A stretch of DNA of 40,586 nucleotides. Origin: Acidimicrobiales bacterium (lineage in GTDB: Bacteria; Actinomycetota; Acidimicrobiia; Acidimicrobiales; AC-14). The notes below the pieces were generated by a model. That model saw nothing but the letters and a program-made list of their open reading frames with translations. It ran no database searches and was not told the DNA's origin. Where the stretch lies: assembly GCA_025463925.1 (NCBI GenBank), contig JAODBK010000006.1, forward strand, positions 1 through 40,586. The letters are read 5' to 3'. The position numbers and the translations under genes were made by a program. Positions 14,504-22,353 of the stretch are shown piece by piece. Within the stretch, counting starts at the first letter, position 1; every line of letters begins with the position of its first letter.

Positions 14504-14929
14504 TCACAGCCGGCGCAGCTGCTCGCGGTGGACGACCAGGCCACGCTCGATGTCGGCGAGGGCGACCCGCGACCCCTCGTCGGCCTGCGCCGCTCGCGCC
14601 GCGATCACGTGGTGTTCGAGCCGGTCGAGATGCTCGCCGACGAGCTGACGGACCTCGTCGTCGGTCGCCACGCCAGGCCACAGGTTGGGTGGCTTGCGGC
14701 CGGCCACGCTCGAGATGCTCGCGAGGGGCGAGACGCCGAGCTGCTCGTCCTGTTCGATGAGCCGCTGGGCCCAGGTCCGCAGGTCGCGGGACAGGTCGTC
14801 GAGCGCGGCGTGGAGCGCGTGGGTCTCGGGCACCTTGCGGTGCGCCTGCTTCAGGTCCTGGACGACGTCGATGACCTCGCTGAGCACCGCGTTGAGGGCG
14901 GTGACCGGGTCGTCCGTCGGTGCTGCCAT
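14504..14929 (-). CDS. Hypothetical helical protein
   Basis: This 141-residue protein is predicted to be almost wholly helical: VTALNAVLSEVIDVVQDLKQ, then HALHAALDDLSRDLRTWAQR, and after a Gly/Pro linker (GRKPPNLWPGVATDDE) LVGEHLDRLEHHVIAARAAQ and DIERGLVVHREQLRRL. The pattern suggests a four-helix bundle. No signal peptide or membrane segment is present. I do not recognise the family. It is followed on the same strand by the small ORFs leading to DUF433, but a gap of over 200 bases makes co-transcription uncertain. Confidence 0.65.
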   Translation of the reverse strand: MAAPTDDPVTALNAVLSEVIDVVQDLKQAHRKVPETHALHAALDDLSRDLRTWAQRLIEQDEQLGVSPLASISSVAGRKPPNLWPGVATDDEVRQLVGEHLDRLEHHVIAARAAQADEGSRVALADIERGLVVHREQLRRL

Positions 14930-14968
14930 CAGGTTCGCATTGCCGCCGTTCGGTCGCCGACAGCTGCG

Positions 14969-15139
14969 CTATTCATCGGCGAAGCCCTCGGGATTGTCCA
15001 GCTCGAGCCCGAGCTCGTTGAGCTCCTTGCGATCCAGGAGCAACTGCTCTTCGGGATCGACCTCGTCGTCATCGATGGCGTCGTCGACGAACTCGGCCTC
15101 GTTGCCGATCTCGTCCGGGTCAGCATCGTTCGTGCTCAT
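14969..15139 (-). CDS. Small acidic hypothetical protein
   Basis: This 56-residue protein starts at ATG 15139, with GAGGAGG upstream. It is very acidic (DADPDEIGNEAEFVDDAIDD, EVDPEEQLLLDRKELNELGL). The frame extends 12 codons upstream, but the ribosome-binding site fixes this ATG. No domain is recognisable. It lies between two genes on the same strand and has no visible promoter of its own. Confidence 0.6.
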   Translation of the reverse strand: MSTNDADPDEIGNEAEFVDDAIDDDEVDPEEQLLLDRKELNELGLELDNPEGFADE

Positions 15140-15208
15140 CGGCGTCCTCCTCGGAGCTCGCGCCTCGTCACACAATGACGCGATTCCGCGGCTTCCGGTG
15201 CCCGATGC

Positions 15209-15778
15209 CTACCCGGAGAAGCGCCAGCGGGTCGCGCCACCTGGCTCGACGGTCCCGACCGCAGTCGCACGATGGGGCGTGAGTTGATGCACGATCCACG
15301 GCGGCGGTCCGGCGGACGGTGCGCTGTACTCGGCGGTGAGCGCCAGACCGGTGTCGTCGACGCGGGCGGGCCAACCTTCGGCGTTCCACCGCGCCGCCAT
15401 GGCGGCCACCGTCGATGGATCGACGACTCGGTGTGCCTCGCCTTCCACCACGAGGTCGAACTCGTGCGTGGCGACGCTCAAGGTGCAGCGCGGGTCGCGG
15501 GCGAGGTTCCGTGCCTTGCGGGTGCGGTCGCCGGTCTCGAACCAGAAGGCGCCGTCGACCCAGAGAGCGCCGACGCCGGTGACGTGTGGGCTCCCGTCGG
15601 GGTTGATCGTCGCCAGCCAGCAGGTGTGACGGTTCGGCCCGCCTGTCTCCGGGGCCTGGGTCACCCCACGGTCGAGGCGGGACGCGATCGGGGCCCAGTC
15701 GAGCGGCGGCAGGCCGTAGATGTCGGCGAGGTTCGTCGTGTCCACGATGGTTCGACGCTCCGGTCGACGAGAACTCAT
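15209..15778 (-). CDS. Pyridoxamine 5'-phosphate oxidase-like FMN/F420-binding protein
   Basis: This 189-residue protein has the split-barrel signature of the PPOX family: HTCWLATINPDGSPHVTGVG, ALWVDGAFWFETGDRTRKAR, NLARDPRCTLSVATHEFDLV and VEGEAHRVVDP, followed by a helical stretch (AAMAARWNAEGWPARV) and a C-terminal strand. Family members bind FMN or, in actinobacteria, coenzyme F420, and reduce or oxidise small substrates. Which cofactor applies cannot be decided here. It is transcribed in the same direction as the exporter gene upstream, 21 bases away, so the two may share a transcript. Confidence 0.8.
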   Translation of the reverse strand: MSSRRPERRTIVDTTNLADIYGLPPLDWAPIASRLDRGVTQAPETGGPNRHTCWLATINPDGSPHVTGVGALWVDGAFWFETGDRTRKARNLARDPRCTLSVATHEFDLVVEGEAHRVVDPSTVAAMAARWNAEGWPARVDDTGLALTAEYSAPSAGPPPWIVHQLTPHRATAVGTVEPGGATRWRFSG

Positions 15779-15799
15779 CGACCCGTCGTGCCCGCGACC

Positions 15800-17410
15800 C
15801 TACGCGGCGACGGGAGCCAGCTCGCCGTCGACCGCGACCGCCACGACGTCGACACCGGCGAACGCCTCGTCGGTCGCCGGGTTGCCTGGCAGGCCGATGC
15901 GCGCGAGGACCGCCGCCGCCACGATGATTAGCGCACCGAGCAGCATCGCGGTGCTCAGGCCGCTCATCCAGGCCGACCGCGCCGCGGCGGCCAACTGTCC
16001 GGCCGGGCCGGCGGGCAACGCCGTCGCGACGTGGAGCGCGCCGGCGAGGGACGCCTTGGCGGTCGCGGCCGCGGTCGCCGGCAACCCGCCGGTCGCGGTC
16101 GAGAGGTGCGTCGCGTACTGCGAGGCGAGCACGCTGCCGAGCACGGCGACGCCGAGTGAGCCGCCGAGCTCGCGGGTGGTGTCGTTCATCCCCGCGCCCA
16201 TGCCGGCCTTGTTCCTGGGCACCGATGACATCAACAGGTCGGTGGTGGGCGACATCGCGAGCGCCATGCCACCGGCAGTGATCGACAGGCCGAGCGCCAC
16301 TTGCGCGTAACTCGGGGCGCCGGGAAGCATCGCCAAGATGCCGATACCGACCGCGACGAGCGCGAGGCCGCCGGCGATCGTGGCGCGAGCGCCGAATCGC
16401 TGCACGACGGCCGGTGACCGCGGGGCGACGAGGATCATCGCCAGGAACATCGGCGCCAATCGCAGAGCCGACTCGAACGTGCCGTAGCCCATCACCAGCT
16501 GGAAGAGCTGGCTGATGGAGAAGAACACGCCCATGAGCGTGAAGAACACGAGTGTGAGGGCGAGGCTCGAGATGCCGAATGTCGCTCGCCGGAAGAGGCG
16601 CACGTCGAGCATCGGAGCGCGGGTGCGGAGCTCCCACGCAACGAACACGCCGACCAGCGCCAACCCAGCAAGCAGGAAGCCGAGCGTGCCGGCCGAGGTC
16701 CAGCCGTGGGTCGGCGCCTCGATGAGGCCGTAGACCACCGTCGCGATTCCCGCGGTCGACAGTGCGGCCCCCAAGAAGTCGAGTCTCGGGTGCTCAGGAT
16801 CACGCGACGTCGGGATGAGCACCATGCCGGCGACCAACGCGACCGCGGCGACCGGCAGGTTGAGCAAGAACACCGAGTGCCACGACCAGTGCTCGAGCAT
16901 GAAACCGCTGATCATCATGCCGACGGCCGCGCCGCCCCCGGACACCGCGGTCCAGATCGCGATGGCGCGGGCGCGCTCGGCGGCGGGGAACACGTTCGTG
17001 AGGATCGACAGCGTCGACGGCATGATCATCGCCCCGGCCAGGCCCATGACGGCGCGGGCGGCGATCAGGCCGGCGCCGCTCGTGGTGAAGAACGCCGCGA
17101 ACCCGGTGGCGAGCGTGAACACCACCAGCCCGCCTTGCATCACGCCCTTGCGGCCGAAGCGATCACCGAGCGAGCTCGTCGTGAACAGCAGCCCGGCGAA
17201 GACGAGCGAGTACGAATCGACGACCCATTGCTGGGCCGAGCTGGACAGGCCGAGGTCGGCGGCGATCTTCGGCAGCGCCAGGTTGAGCGCGGTGTTGCCC
17301 AGCATCACGAGCAGGAGGCTGGTGCACAGGACGGCGAGGATGGCCCAGCGCCGGGGATTCGCGCGGTCGAGATCGTCGGCCTGGAGTGGTTCGGCGGTGG
17401 TGGAAGCCAT
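15800..17410 (-). CDS. DHA2-family drug:proton antiporter (EmrB/QacA type)
   Basis: This 536-residue MFS exporter has the 14-helix layout of the DHA2 family. After a short cytoplasmic N-terminus come LCTSLLLVMLGNTALNLALP, QWVVDSYSLVFAGLLF, the loop-2 motif GDRFGRKGVM, GLAGAMIMPSTLSILTNVFP and the motif-C-like AVSGGGAAVGMMISGFML. A central pair of extra helices and a long C-terminal set complete it. It would export toxic compounds using the proton gradient. A SD-like GAGG precedes the ATG. It is divergent from the TetR gene at 17499; the shared region carries repeated and palindromic operator-like sequences, so TetR repression is likely. Confidence 0.92.
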   Translation of the reverse strand: MASTTAEPLQADDLDRANPRRWAILAVLCTSLLLVMLGNTALNLALPKIAADLGLSSSAQQWVVDSYSLVFAGLLFTTSSLGDRFGRKGVMQGGLVVFTLATGFAAFFTTSGAGLIAARAVMGLAGAMIMPSTLSILTNVFPAAERARAIAIWTAVSGGGAAVGMMISGFMLEHWSWHSVFLLNLPVAAVALVAGMVLIPTSRDPEHPRLDFLGAALSTAGIATVVYGLIEAPTHGWTSAGTLGFLLAGLALVGVFVAWELRTRAPMLDVRLFRRATFGISSLALTLVFFTLMGVFFSISQLFQLVMGYGTFESALRLAPMFLAMILVAPRSPAVVQRFGARATIAGGLALVAVGIGILAMLPGAPSYAQVALGLSITAGGMALAMSPTTDLLMSSVPRNKAGMGAGMNDTTRELGGSLGVAVLGSVLASQYATHLSTATGGLPATAAATAKASLAGALHVATALPAGPAGQLAAAARSAWMSGLSTAMLLGALIIVAAAVLARIGLPGNPATDEAFAGVDVVAVAVDGELAPVAA

Positions 17411-17424
17411 GCCTCATTAGAACT

Positions 17425-17483
17425 GGCAGTTCTGACACTTGTCAAGTGTGACACTCGTCATATATGACAAACAGGCAGTTCTG
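17425..17483. promoter_or_regulatory. Operator cluster between exporter and tetR
   Basis: The 88-base intergenic region contains a 10-base direct repeat GGCAGTTCTG at 17425-17434 and 17474-17483, a 15-base palindrome ACACTTGTCAAGTGT at 17435-17449, and a perfect 12-base palindrome GTCATATATGAC at 17457-17468. Such dyads between a TetR gene and a divergent exporter are the standard binding sites of the repressor. Which dyad is bound is unknown. Confidence 0.7.
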
Positions 17484-17486
17484 TCA

Positions 17487-17492
17487 TATCCT
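17487..17492 (+). promoter_or_regulatory. -10 element of leaderless tetR promoter
   Basis: TATCCT fits TANNNT and lies exactly six bases before the ATG at 17499. No ribosome-binding site is present. This fixes the tetR start at 17499 and places transcription start at or next to the A of the ATG. The -10 is four bases from the second GGCAGTTCTG repeat. Confidence 0.6.
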
Positions 17493-17498
17493 GTTCAC

Positions 17499-18107
17499 AT
17501 GTCCTCACTCCGCCAACGGCACACCGAGCGCACCCGCGACGCCATCGTCGCCGCGGCGTTCGAGCTGTTCGCATCCAAGGGGTACGCCGAGACCACGATC
17601 GACGAGATTGCCGAGCGCGCCGACATCGCGCCTCGCACGTTCTTCCGCTACTTCCCGGCGAAGGAAGCCGTGCTGTTCCACAACTCCGACGGCCAAGTCG
17701 ACGAGGCGGTCGCCAAGCTCCGCGACCGACCCACCGACGAGACGCCGTACGAGAGCCTGCTCGCAGTGCTGCGATCCATGGCGGCCGAGGTGGCGCACGG
17801 CGACACGCGCGAGATCATGCTCGCCAAGTTCGCGGCCGAGAACGACCGGCTGTTCGAGCACCACCGCGCCGTGGTGATGTGCAACTTCGAAGAGTCGATC
17901 ACCGAGGTCTTCAAGGAGCGGGCCGGCGACGAGTTCGACGGCCTGGCCATCGACGCCGCGGTCGCAGCCGTGCTCGCGACGTTCGGGACCGCGATGCGCA
18001 GCTGGATCCGAGCCGGGGCGACCGACGACTTCGAGCCGATCCTCGAGCGCTGCGTGACCGCCGCTCAGGGCGCCTTCCAAAGCGTGCCCGCGGCCGCACC
18101 GCGCTGA
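17499..18107 (+). CDS. TetR-family repressor
   Basis: This 202-residue regulator has an N-terminal TetR DNA-binding domain: RHTERTRDAIVAAAFELFAS, KGYAETTIDEIAERADIAPR and TFFRYFPAKEAVLF (residues 5-58). A helical ligand domain follows (LLAVLRSMAAEVAHGD, LATFGTAMRSWIRAGAT). The longer frame from 17439 crosses the operator region and is rejected. It is divergent from the DHA2 exporter and most likely represses it until a drug binds. The inducer is not deducible. Confidence 0.92.
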   Translation: MSSLRQRHTERTRDAIVAAAFELFASKGYAETTIDEIAERADIAPRTFFRYFPAKEAVLFHNSDGQVDEAVAKLRDRPTDETPYESLLAVLRSMAAEVAHGDTREIMLAKFAAENDRLFEHHRAVVMCNFEESITEVFKERAGDEFDGLAIDAAVAAVLATFGTAMRSWIRAGATDDFEPILERCVTAAQGAFQSVPAAAPR

Positions 18108-18132
18108 CGCCCGCTGACGCGACGCACCACGG

Positions 18133-19185
18133 TCACTGGTCCGGCACGCCGGCGACCGGGACCGGGAGGTCGTCGGCTCGCAGTGCCCAGTCGGGTGCCG
18201 ACGGCAGTTCAGGGATGCGGCCGACTTCGACCGCGGGGAAGCCGTCGATGTCGATGCCGGCGCCGAACTGCGAGCGCTGCTTGACGACGGCTCCGGCGCG
18301 CACGATGCAGCCGGCACCCAGCACGCTGCCGTCGCAGACGATGGCGCCCGGCTCGACGATCGAGCGGGCCCCGATGCGACAGCCGTGAATCATTGCGCCG
18401 GGACCGATGATCGCGCCGTCGTCGATGATGAGGTCGTTGTCCGGCAGCAGGTGCAGGACCGTGTTCTCGAGGATCTGGACGTCGTCGCCGATGCGCACCG
18501 GTCCGTGGGAGTCGCCGATGATCTTGACGCCGGCGCCGATGATCGTCCGTTCGCCGACGACGACGTCGCCGGTGATCTCCGCCGTCGGGAAGAGGGTTGC
18601 CGAAGTCGCGACGGACGGCACGATGTCGCGGTACGCGTAGAGCTGGCCCATGGCGATCGTCTCCTGCGTGTGCTCGACGGTGATGGCGGTGGCCGGTGGG
18701 AGCGAGAGGTCGCCGCCGCGCAGTCCGGCCAGCCGATGCCGATCATCGGCCGACGCGGTTCGCACGATGCGCGCCGGCCGCCCGACCGCGACGACGTCGG
18801 GCGGCAACGTCATCCCCGACGGGACGAGGGTGCCCTCGCCGAGGAAGACGCGGTCGCCGACCCGGGCGCCGGGCATGAGGATCGACGCGTTCCCGATCTC
18901 GCAGAAGTCGCCGACGGTGGCGCCGACGACCATGCAGCGATGGCCGAACACGCTTCGCCGCCCGACGGTCGTCGGGAAGGCGGTGGTGCCGACCACGACC
19001 GAGTTCTCCAACACGGCTGATCCGGTGCCGACTTCGACGCCGGCGCGGTGTGACCGGATCACGGCCCCTTCGGCGAGGAGCGACCCCTCGCCGAGACGCG
19101 CCACGCCGACGACCACCGCGGAGCGGGCGAGCTGCGGCGCGCCGGCCTCGGTGTCGCGCAGGGCGCTGGCGGGCCCGGCGCTCAC
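18133..19185 (-). CDS. Double left-handed beta-helix protein (gamma-carbonic-anhydrase/acyltransferase-like)
   Basis: From GTG 19185 this is 350 residues with two hexapeptide-repeat blocks. The first (about 23-140) contains VGVARLGEGSLLAEGAVI, CEIGNASILMPGARVGDRVF and VVAVGRPARIV. The second (about 185-325) contains AEITGDVVVGERTIIGAGVK, RIGDDVQILENTVLHLLPD, GAIIGPGAMIHGCRIGARSI and GAGCIVRAGAVVKQ. His245 and His267 lie where gamma-carbonic anhydrases keep zinc ligands, though the third ligand is not obvious. Tandem fusion of two such domains is less usual than one. Its start overlaps the pirin stop (GTGA), so the two are coupled. Enzyme activity is uncertain; an acyl or nucleotidyl-sugar carrier role is possible. 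Confidence 0.75.
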   Translation of the reverse strand: MSAGPASALRDTEAGAPQLARSAVVVGVARLGEGSLLAEGAVIRSHRAGVEVGTGSAVLENSVVVGTTAFPTTVGRRSVFGHRCMVVGATVGDFCEIGNASILMPGARVGDRVFLGEGTLVPSGMTLPPDVVAVGRPARIVRTASADDRHRLAGLRGGDLSLPPATAITVEHTQETIAMGQLYAYRDIVPSVATSATLFPTAEITGDVVVGERTIIGAGVKIIGDSHGPVRIGDDVQILENTVLHLLPDNDLIIDDGAIIGPGAMIHGCRIGARSIVEPGAIVCDGSVLGAGCIVRAGAVVKQRSQFGAGIDIDGFPAVEVGRIPELPSAPDWALRADDLPVPVAGVPDQ

Positions 19186-20153
19186 GCGAAGTTGCGCGGC
19201 GCGAGCTGGTCGGCGGGGATGATGCCGAGCCGGCCGGCCTGGTAATCCTCGATGGCCTGGACGATCTCCTCGCGGGTGTTCATCACGAAGGGCCCGTAGT
19301 GCGAGATCGGCGCGCGGATCGGCAGCCCGCCCAACAGGAGCACGTCGAGCGGCTCGGCCTGCCGGTCGTCGGCGGCCACGACGACATGGTCGCCCGGGCC
19401 GAAGACGACGAGCTCGCCGCTCTCGACCGGTCGACCCTCCGAACCGGCGGTGCCCCGGCCGGTGAGGACGTAGGCCATCGCGTTGAACGCCGGGTTCCAT
19501 GGGACGGAGAGTTGCGCGCCCGGTGCGAGGGTCACGTGGGCATAGGTGATCGGGCTGTGGGTGACGCCGGGTCCGTCGTACCCCGCCATGTCACCGGCGA
19601 TGAGGCGGATCAGCGCGCCACCGTCGTCGGAGGTGAGCAGCCGGAGCGCGTCTCGAGTGATCGACTGGTAGCGCGGGGACGTCATCTTCAGCGCCGGGGG
19701 GAGGTTGACCCAGAGCTGCACGGCATGCGCCGGTCCGCCGCCGCGGTACATCTTCTCGGTCGGCAATTCGTCGTGCAGGATGCCGCCGCCCGCCGTCATC
19801 CACTGCGTGTCGCCCTCGCCGATCACGCCGCCCCCGCCGTTGGTGTCGTGGTGCGCGATCTCGCCGTCGAGGATGTAGGAGACGGTCTCGAACCCGCGGT
19901 GCGGATGCCATGGCGCGCCCTGCGCTTCATCCGGACCGTTGATCTGCGGTCCCAGGTGGTCGAGCAGCAGGAACGGATCGGCGTCGGCCATCGAGAGGCT
20001 GCCGGGAAATGGCCGGCGAACGCTGAAGCCGGCACCTTCGGTCTGGCGGTGCGCAGTGATCACCTTGGCGACAGGTCGGGGTCGCGATGCCGCGGTATCG
20101 GGCCGGGGAATGCGGGGCAGGACGAGCGGGTCGTCGACGGTGATGGCCGGCAT
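19182..20153 (-). CDS. Pirin family protein
   Basis: This 323-residue bicupin has the pirin metal site: PWHPHRGFETVSYILDGEIA with His83 and His85, then TAGGGILHDE with His127 and Glu129, the same spacing as in human pirin. The strand LLLDHLGPQ and the C-terminal cupin (LAPGAQLSVPWNPAFNAMAY, GDHVVVAADD, PFVMNTREEIVQAIEDYQAG) complete the fold. Bacterial pirins bind iron and some show quercetin 2,3-dioxygenase activity; the substrate here is unknown. GGAG lies about 12 bases before the ATG. A well-formed promoter with repeated operator-like sequences lies upstream. Confidence 0.9.
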   Translation of the reverse strand: MPAITVDDPLVLPRIPRPDTAASRPRPVAKVITAHRQTEGAGFSVRRPFPGSLSMADADPFLLLDHLGPQINGPDEAQGAPWHPHRGFETVSYILDGEIAHHDTNGGGGVIGEGDTQWMTAGGGILHDELPTEKMYRGGGPAHAVQLWVNLPPALKMTSPRYQSITRDALRLLTSDDGGALIRLIAGDMAGYDGPGVTHSPITYAHVTLAPGAQLSVPWNPAFNAMAYVLTGRGTAGSEGRPVESGELVVFGPGDHVVVAADDRQAEPLDVLLLGGLPIRAPISHYGPFVMNTREEIVQAIEDYQAGRLGIIPADQLAPRNFA

Positions 20154-20190
20154 GGCGGGTCAGCTCCTGTCATTTGCGCGAGACAGTTTC

Positions 20191-20231
20191 AATGACACGT
20201 CCACAATATCGGCGCTTTGATGATACGTCAA
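20191..20231 (-). promoter_or_regulatory. Pirin promoter with direct-repeat operators
   Basis: On the minus strand, -35 TTGACG (20226-20231) and -10 TATTGT (20203-20208) are exactly 17 bases apart. The motif GACGTATCAT (20220-20229) overlaps the -35, and a near copy, GACGTGTCAT (20192-20201), lies just downstream of the -10, with 28 bases between starts. TTGA-N7-TCAA around the -35 adds a dyad. This is the picture of a repressed, inducible promoter for the pirin/beta-helix operon. Confidence 0.65.
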
Positions 20232-20261
20232 CAAAACCGTACGATCGGATGGGGCGAAACC

Positions 20262-22268
20262 TCAGCAGATCGCAAGGCGGACCGGCAGGCCGGACGCCCA
20301 GGGCATGCCCGTGAGGGGGTCGACGTCATCGGTCGCGCTGGTCAGGGCGGCGACCGGCGCGCCGTCGCGACCGTGGTTCATCGACACCGTGCCCGGTCGC
20401 ACGCCGGCGTCGATCCGGACCACCACGTCGATCTGGCCGTGGGCACTGGTGATGCGGACCCGGTTGCCGTCGACGATCCCGTGCCGCGCGGCATCGCCGG
20501 GATGCAGCCGGGCCGGGGCCTCGGCGTCGCGACCAACCGCCTCGCCGGCGTAGTCGAGTGAGTTGAGCCGGCGGATGTCGCGCCGGTTGGCGAGGATCAA
20601 CTCGTCGTCGCCGGCGTCGCCCGGCGGGTGGTGCCGGGCCAGGCGGTCGATCAGCTCGGGCGGCGCAACCTGCCAGCAGCCGTCGGGCAACAGCTCGCCG
20701 GCGACCCACCCGTACTCCTGGGGCACGTCGATCCCGTGCGGTCCGGCGGCGACGACCTCGGCCGGGTCGAGGCTGGAGTGTCCGAGGACGCCGCCGAGGA
20801 ACAGCTCGTCGGTGAGATCGTCGGGATCGGCCCCACCCAGGATGTCGCCGCCCATGCGCCGGGCGAGCTGGCCGAAGATCCACCACACCGGCCGGCGCTC
20901 GGCGACCGGCGTCACGACTGCCGGTGTGTACTGGATGCCGGAGCGCATCGACACCGCCTCGGCCAGAGTGATGTCGGCCCGCTCGAGCTGGCCGGTGGCC
21001 GGGAGGACGTGGGTGGCGAGCGCGGTCAGCTCGCTGTCGGCGACGTCCACCACGGCGAGCACGTCGAGCGACGCGAACGCGTCGCGGGTGCGATCGATGT
21101 CGGGGAACGCGTGAAGGGGGTTGCCACCGCCGATCACCAGCGCGCGCAGGTTGCCGGCCTCGATCTCGTCGACCATCGCCACGCACGGGTACTGACCGAG
21201 CACCGGGCGAAGCTCGGGCCGGCTCGGCGGTCCGGGCGCCACCACCGGCGGGTACGCGCCGCGCCGGAGTCGCATCACTTCGCCGCGGTTGAAGCGCATG
21301 CCGGTCTCGCGGTCGAGTGATCCGGTGAGCACGAGCAGCACCCAGCGAAGCCACTCGGCCAGCACGCCGTCGGCGCTCATGGTGAGTCCCGTGCCGCACA
21401 TGACCGCGAGCCGCCCGCGGTTGGCTCGCACCTCGGCGAGCAGCGCCAGCAGCTCGTCACCGTCGGCCTCCGCGGCGGCCGACGCCCGGTCGAGCGTGAA
21501 GTCGCGCAGCGCGTCGCGCAACGTCTGCAGGTCAGTGGGCGCGCAGTGCGCGTCGGCATCGACGCCATCGCGCAAGACCTCGCCGCACAACCACGCCAGC
21601 ACCGCCGTGTCCGAACCGGGGCGGACGGCGAGGTGACGGTCGGCGTGGGCCGCGGTCTCGCTTCGGCGAGGGTCGAGCACCCAGACCCGCCCGCCGAGTG
21701 CACGATACCGACGCAGGTGCGTGATCGGGTCGGCCATCGCGGTGCCGTATCCATGGGACACCACCGGGTTGATGCCGAACGCGATCAGCAGTCCGGGTTG
21801 TCCCGGGTCCCAGACCGGGTTCAACATCGCTTGGCCGGTGACGAGTTCGGCCGCGGTCAGCACCGGCGCGTTGTCGACGGTCACCGCGGTGTACACGGAG
21901 CGCGAGCCCAGCGACGCGAACCAGGTCATCGACGAGACTTGGCCGGCGCTGTCGAAGCCCAGCCCGGTGGCGAGGTAGAAGCCGATGGCATCGTCGCCGT
22001 GCGCGTCGCGCACCGAGCCGATGCCGGCGGCCAGGTCGTCGAGCAACTCCTCCCATGTCACCGCGTTGCCGCGAAGGCGGGGATGATCGAGACGCGCCGC
22101 CGCGTGATGGAACGTTCCGAGGGCGCGGCCCTTCGGGCACGTGTAGCCCTTCGACGCCGGATGATCGGGATCGCCGCGCACGCCGACGACCCGGTCGCCG
22201 TCGACGTCGACGAGGATCCCGCACGACGCCGCGCAGATGCGGCAGTAGCTCGCCCGTTCCTCGCTCAC
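20262..22268 (-). CDS. Molybdopterin-dependent oxidoreductase
   Basis: From GTG 22268 this is 668 residues; the longer frame only mirrors the sigma-factor gene. The N-terminus has the [4Fe-4S] motif YCRICAASCGI...YTCPKG (Cys9, Cys12, Cys16, Cys44). Cofactor-binding segments of the DMSO-reductase superfamily follow: GFYLATGLGFDSAG, DNAPVLTAAELVTG, AFGINPVVSHGYG, VWVLDPRRSETA, the ALVIGGGNPLHAFPD stretch, HVLPATGQLERADITLAEAV, and a C-terminal dinucleotide domain with LILANRRDIRRLNSLDY and PARLHPGDAARHGIVDGNRV. It has no Tat signal, so it is cytoplasmic. No electron-transfer subunit is encoded nearby. The substrate (formate, nitrate or another) cannot be told. Confidence 0.9.
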   Translation of the reverse strand: MSEERASYCRICAASCGILVDVDGDRVVGVRGDPDHPASKGYTCPKGRALGTFHHAAARLDHPRLRGNAVTWEELLDDLAAGIGSVRDAHGDDAIGFYLATGLGFDSAGQVSSMTWFASLGSRSVYTAVTVDNAPVLTAAELVTGQAMLNPVWDPGQPGLLIAFGINPVVSHGYGTAMADPITHLRRYRALGGRVWVLDPRRSETAAHADRHLAVRPGSDTAVLAWLCGEVLRDGVDADAHCAPTDLQTLRDALRDFTLDRASAAAEADGDELLALLAEVRANRGRLAVMCGTGLTMSADGVLAEWLRWVLLVLTGSLDRETGMRFNRGEVMRLRRGAYPPVVAPGPPSRPELRPVLGQYPCVAMVDEIEAGNLRALVIGGGNPLHAFPDIDRTRDAFASLDVLAVVDVADSELTALATHVLPATGQLERADITLAEAVSMRSGIQYTPAVVTPVAERRPVWWIFGQLARRMGGDILGGADPDDLTDELFLGGVLGHSSLDPAEVVAAGPHGIDVPQEYGWVAGELLPDGCWQVAPPELIDRLARHHPPGDAGDDELILANRRDIRRLNSLDYAGEAVGRDAEAPARLHPGDAARHGIVDGNRVRITSAHGQIDVVVRIDAGVRPGTVSMNHGRDGAPVAALTSATDDVDPLTGMPWASGLPVRLAIC

Positions 22269-22353
22269 GGCACCAGCCTGCCACCGCGCCCGCGGACGAG
22301 ACCGGTGGCCCCGTCGAACACTCGGTCGGTCGTCGGGGCGATGTCGTGTAGCC

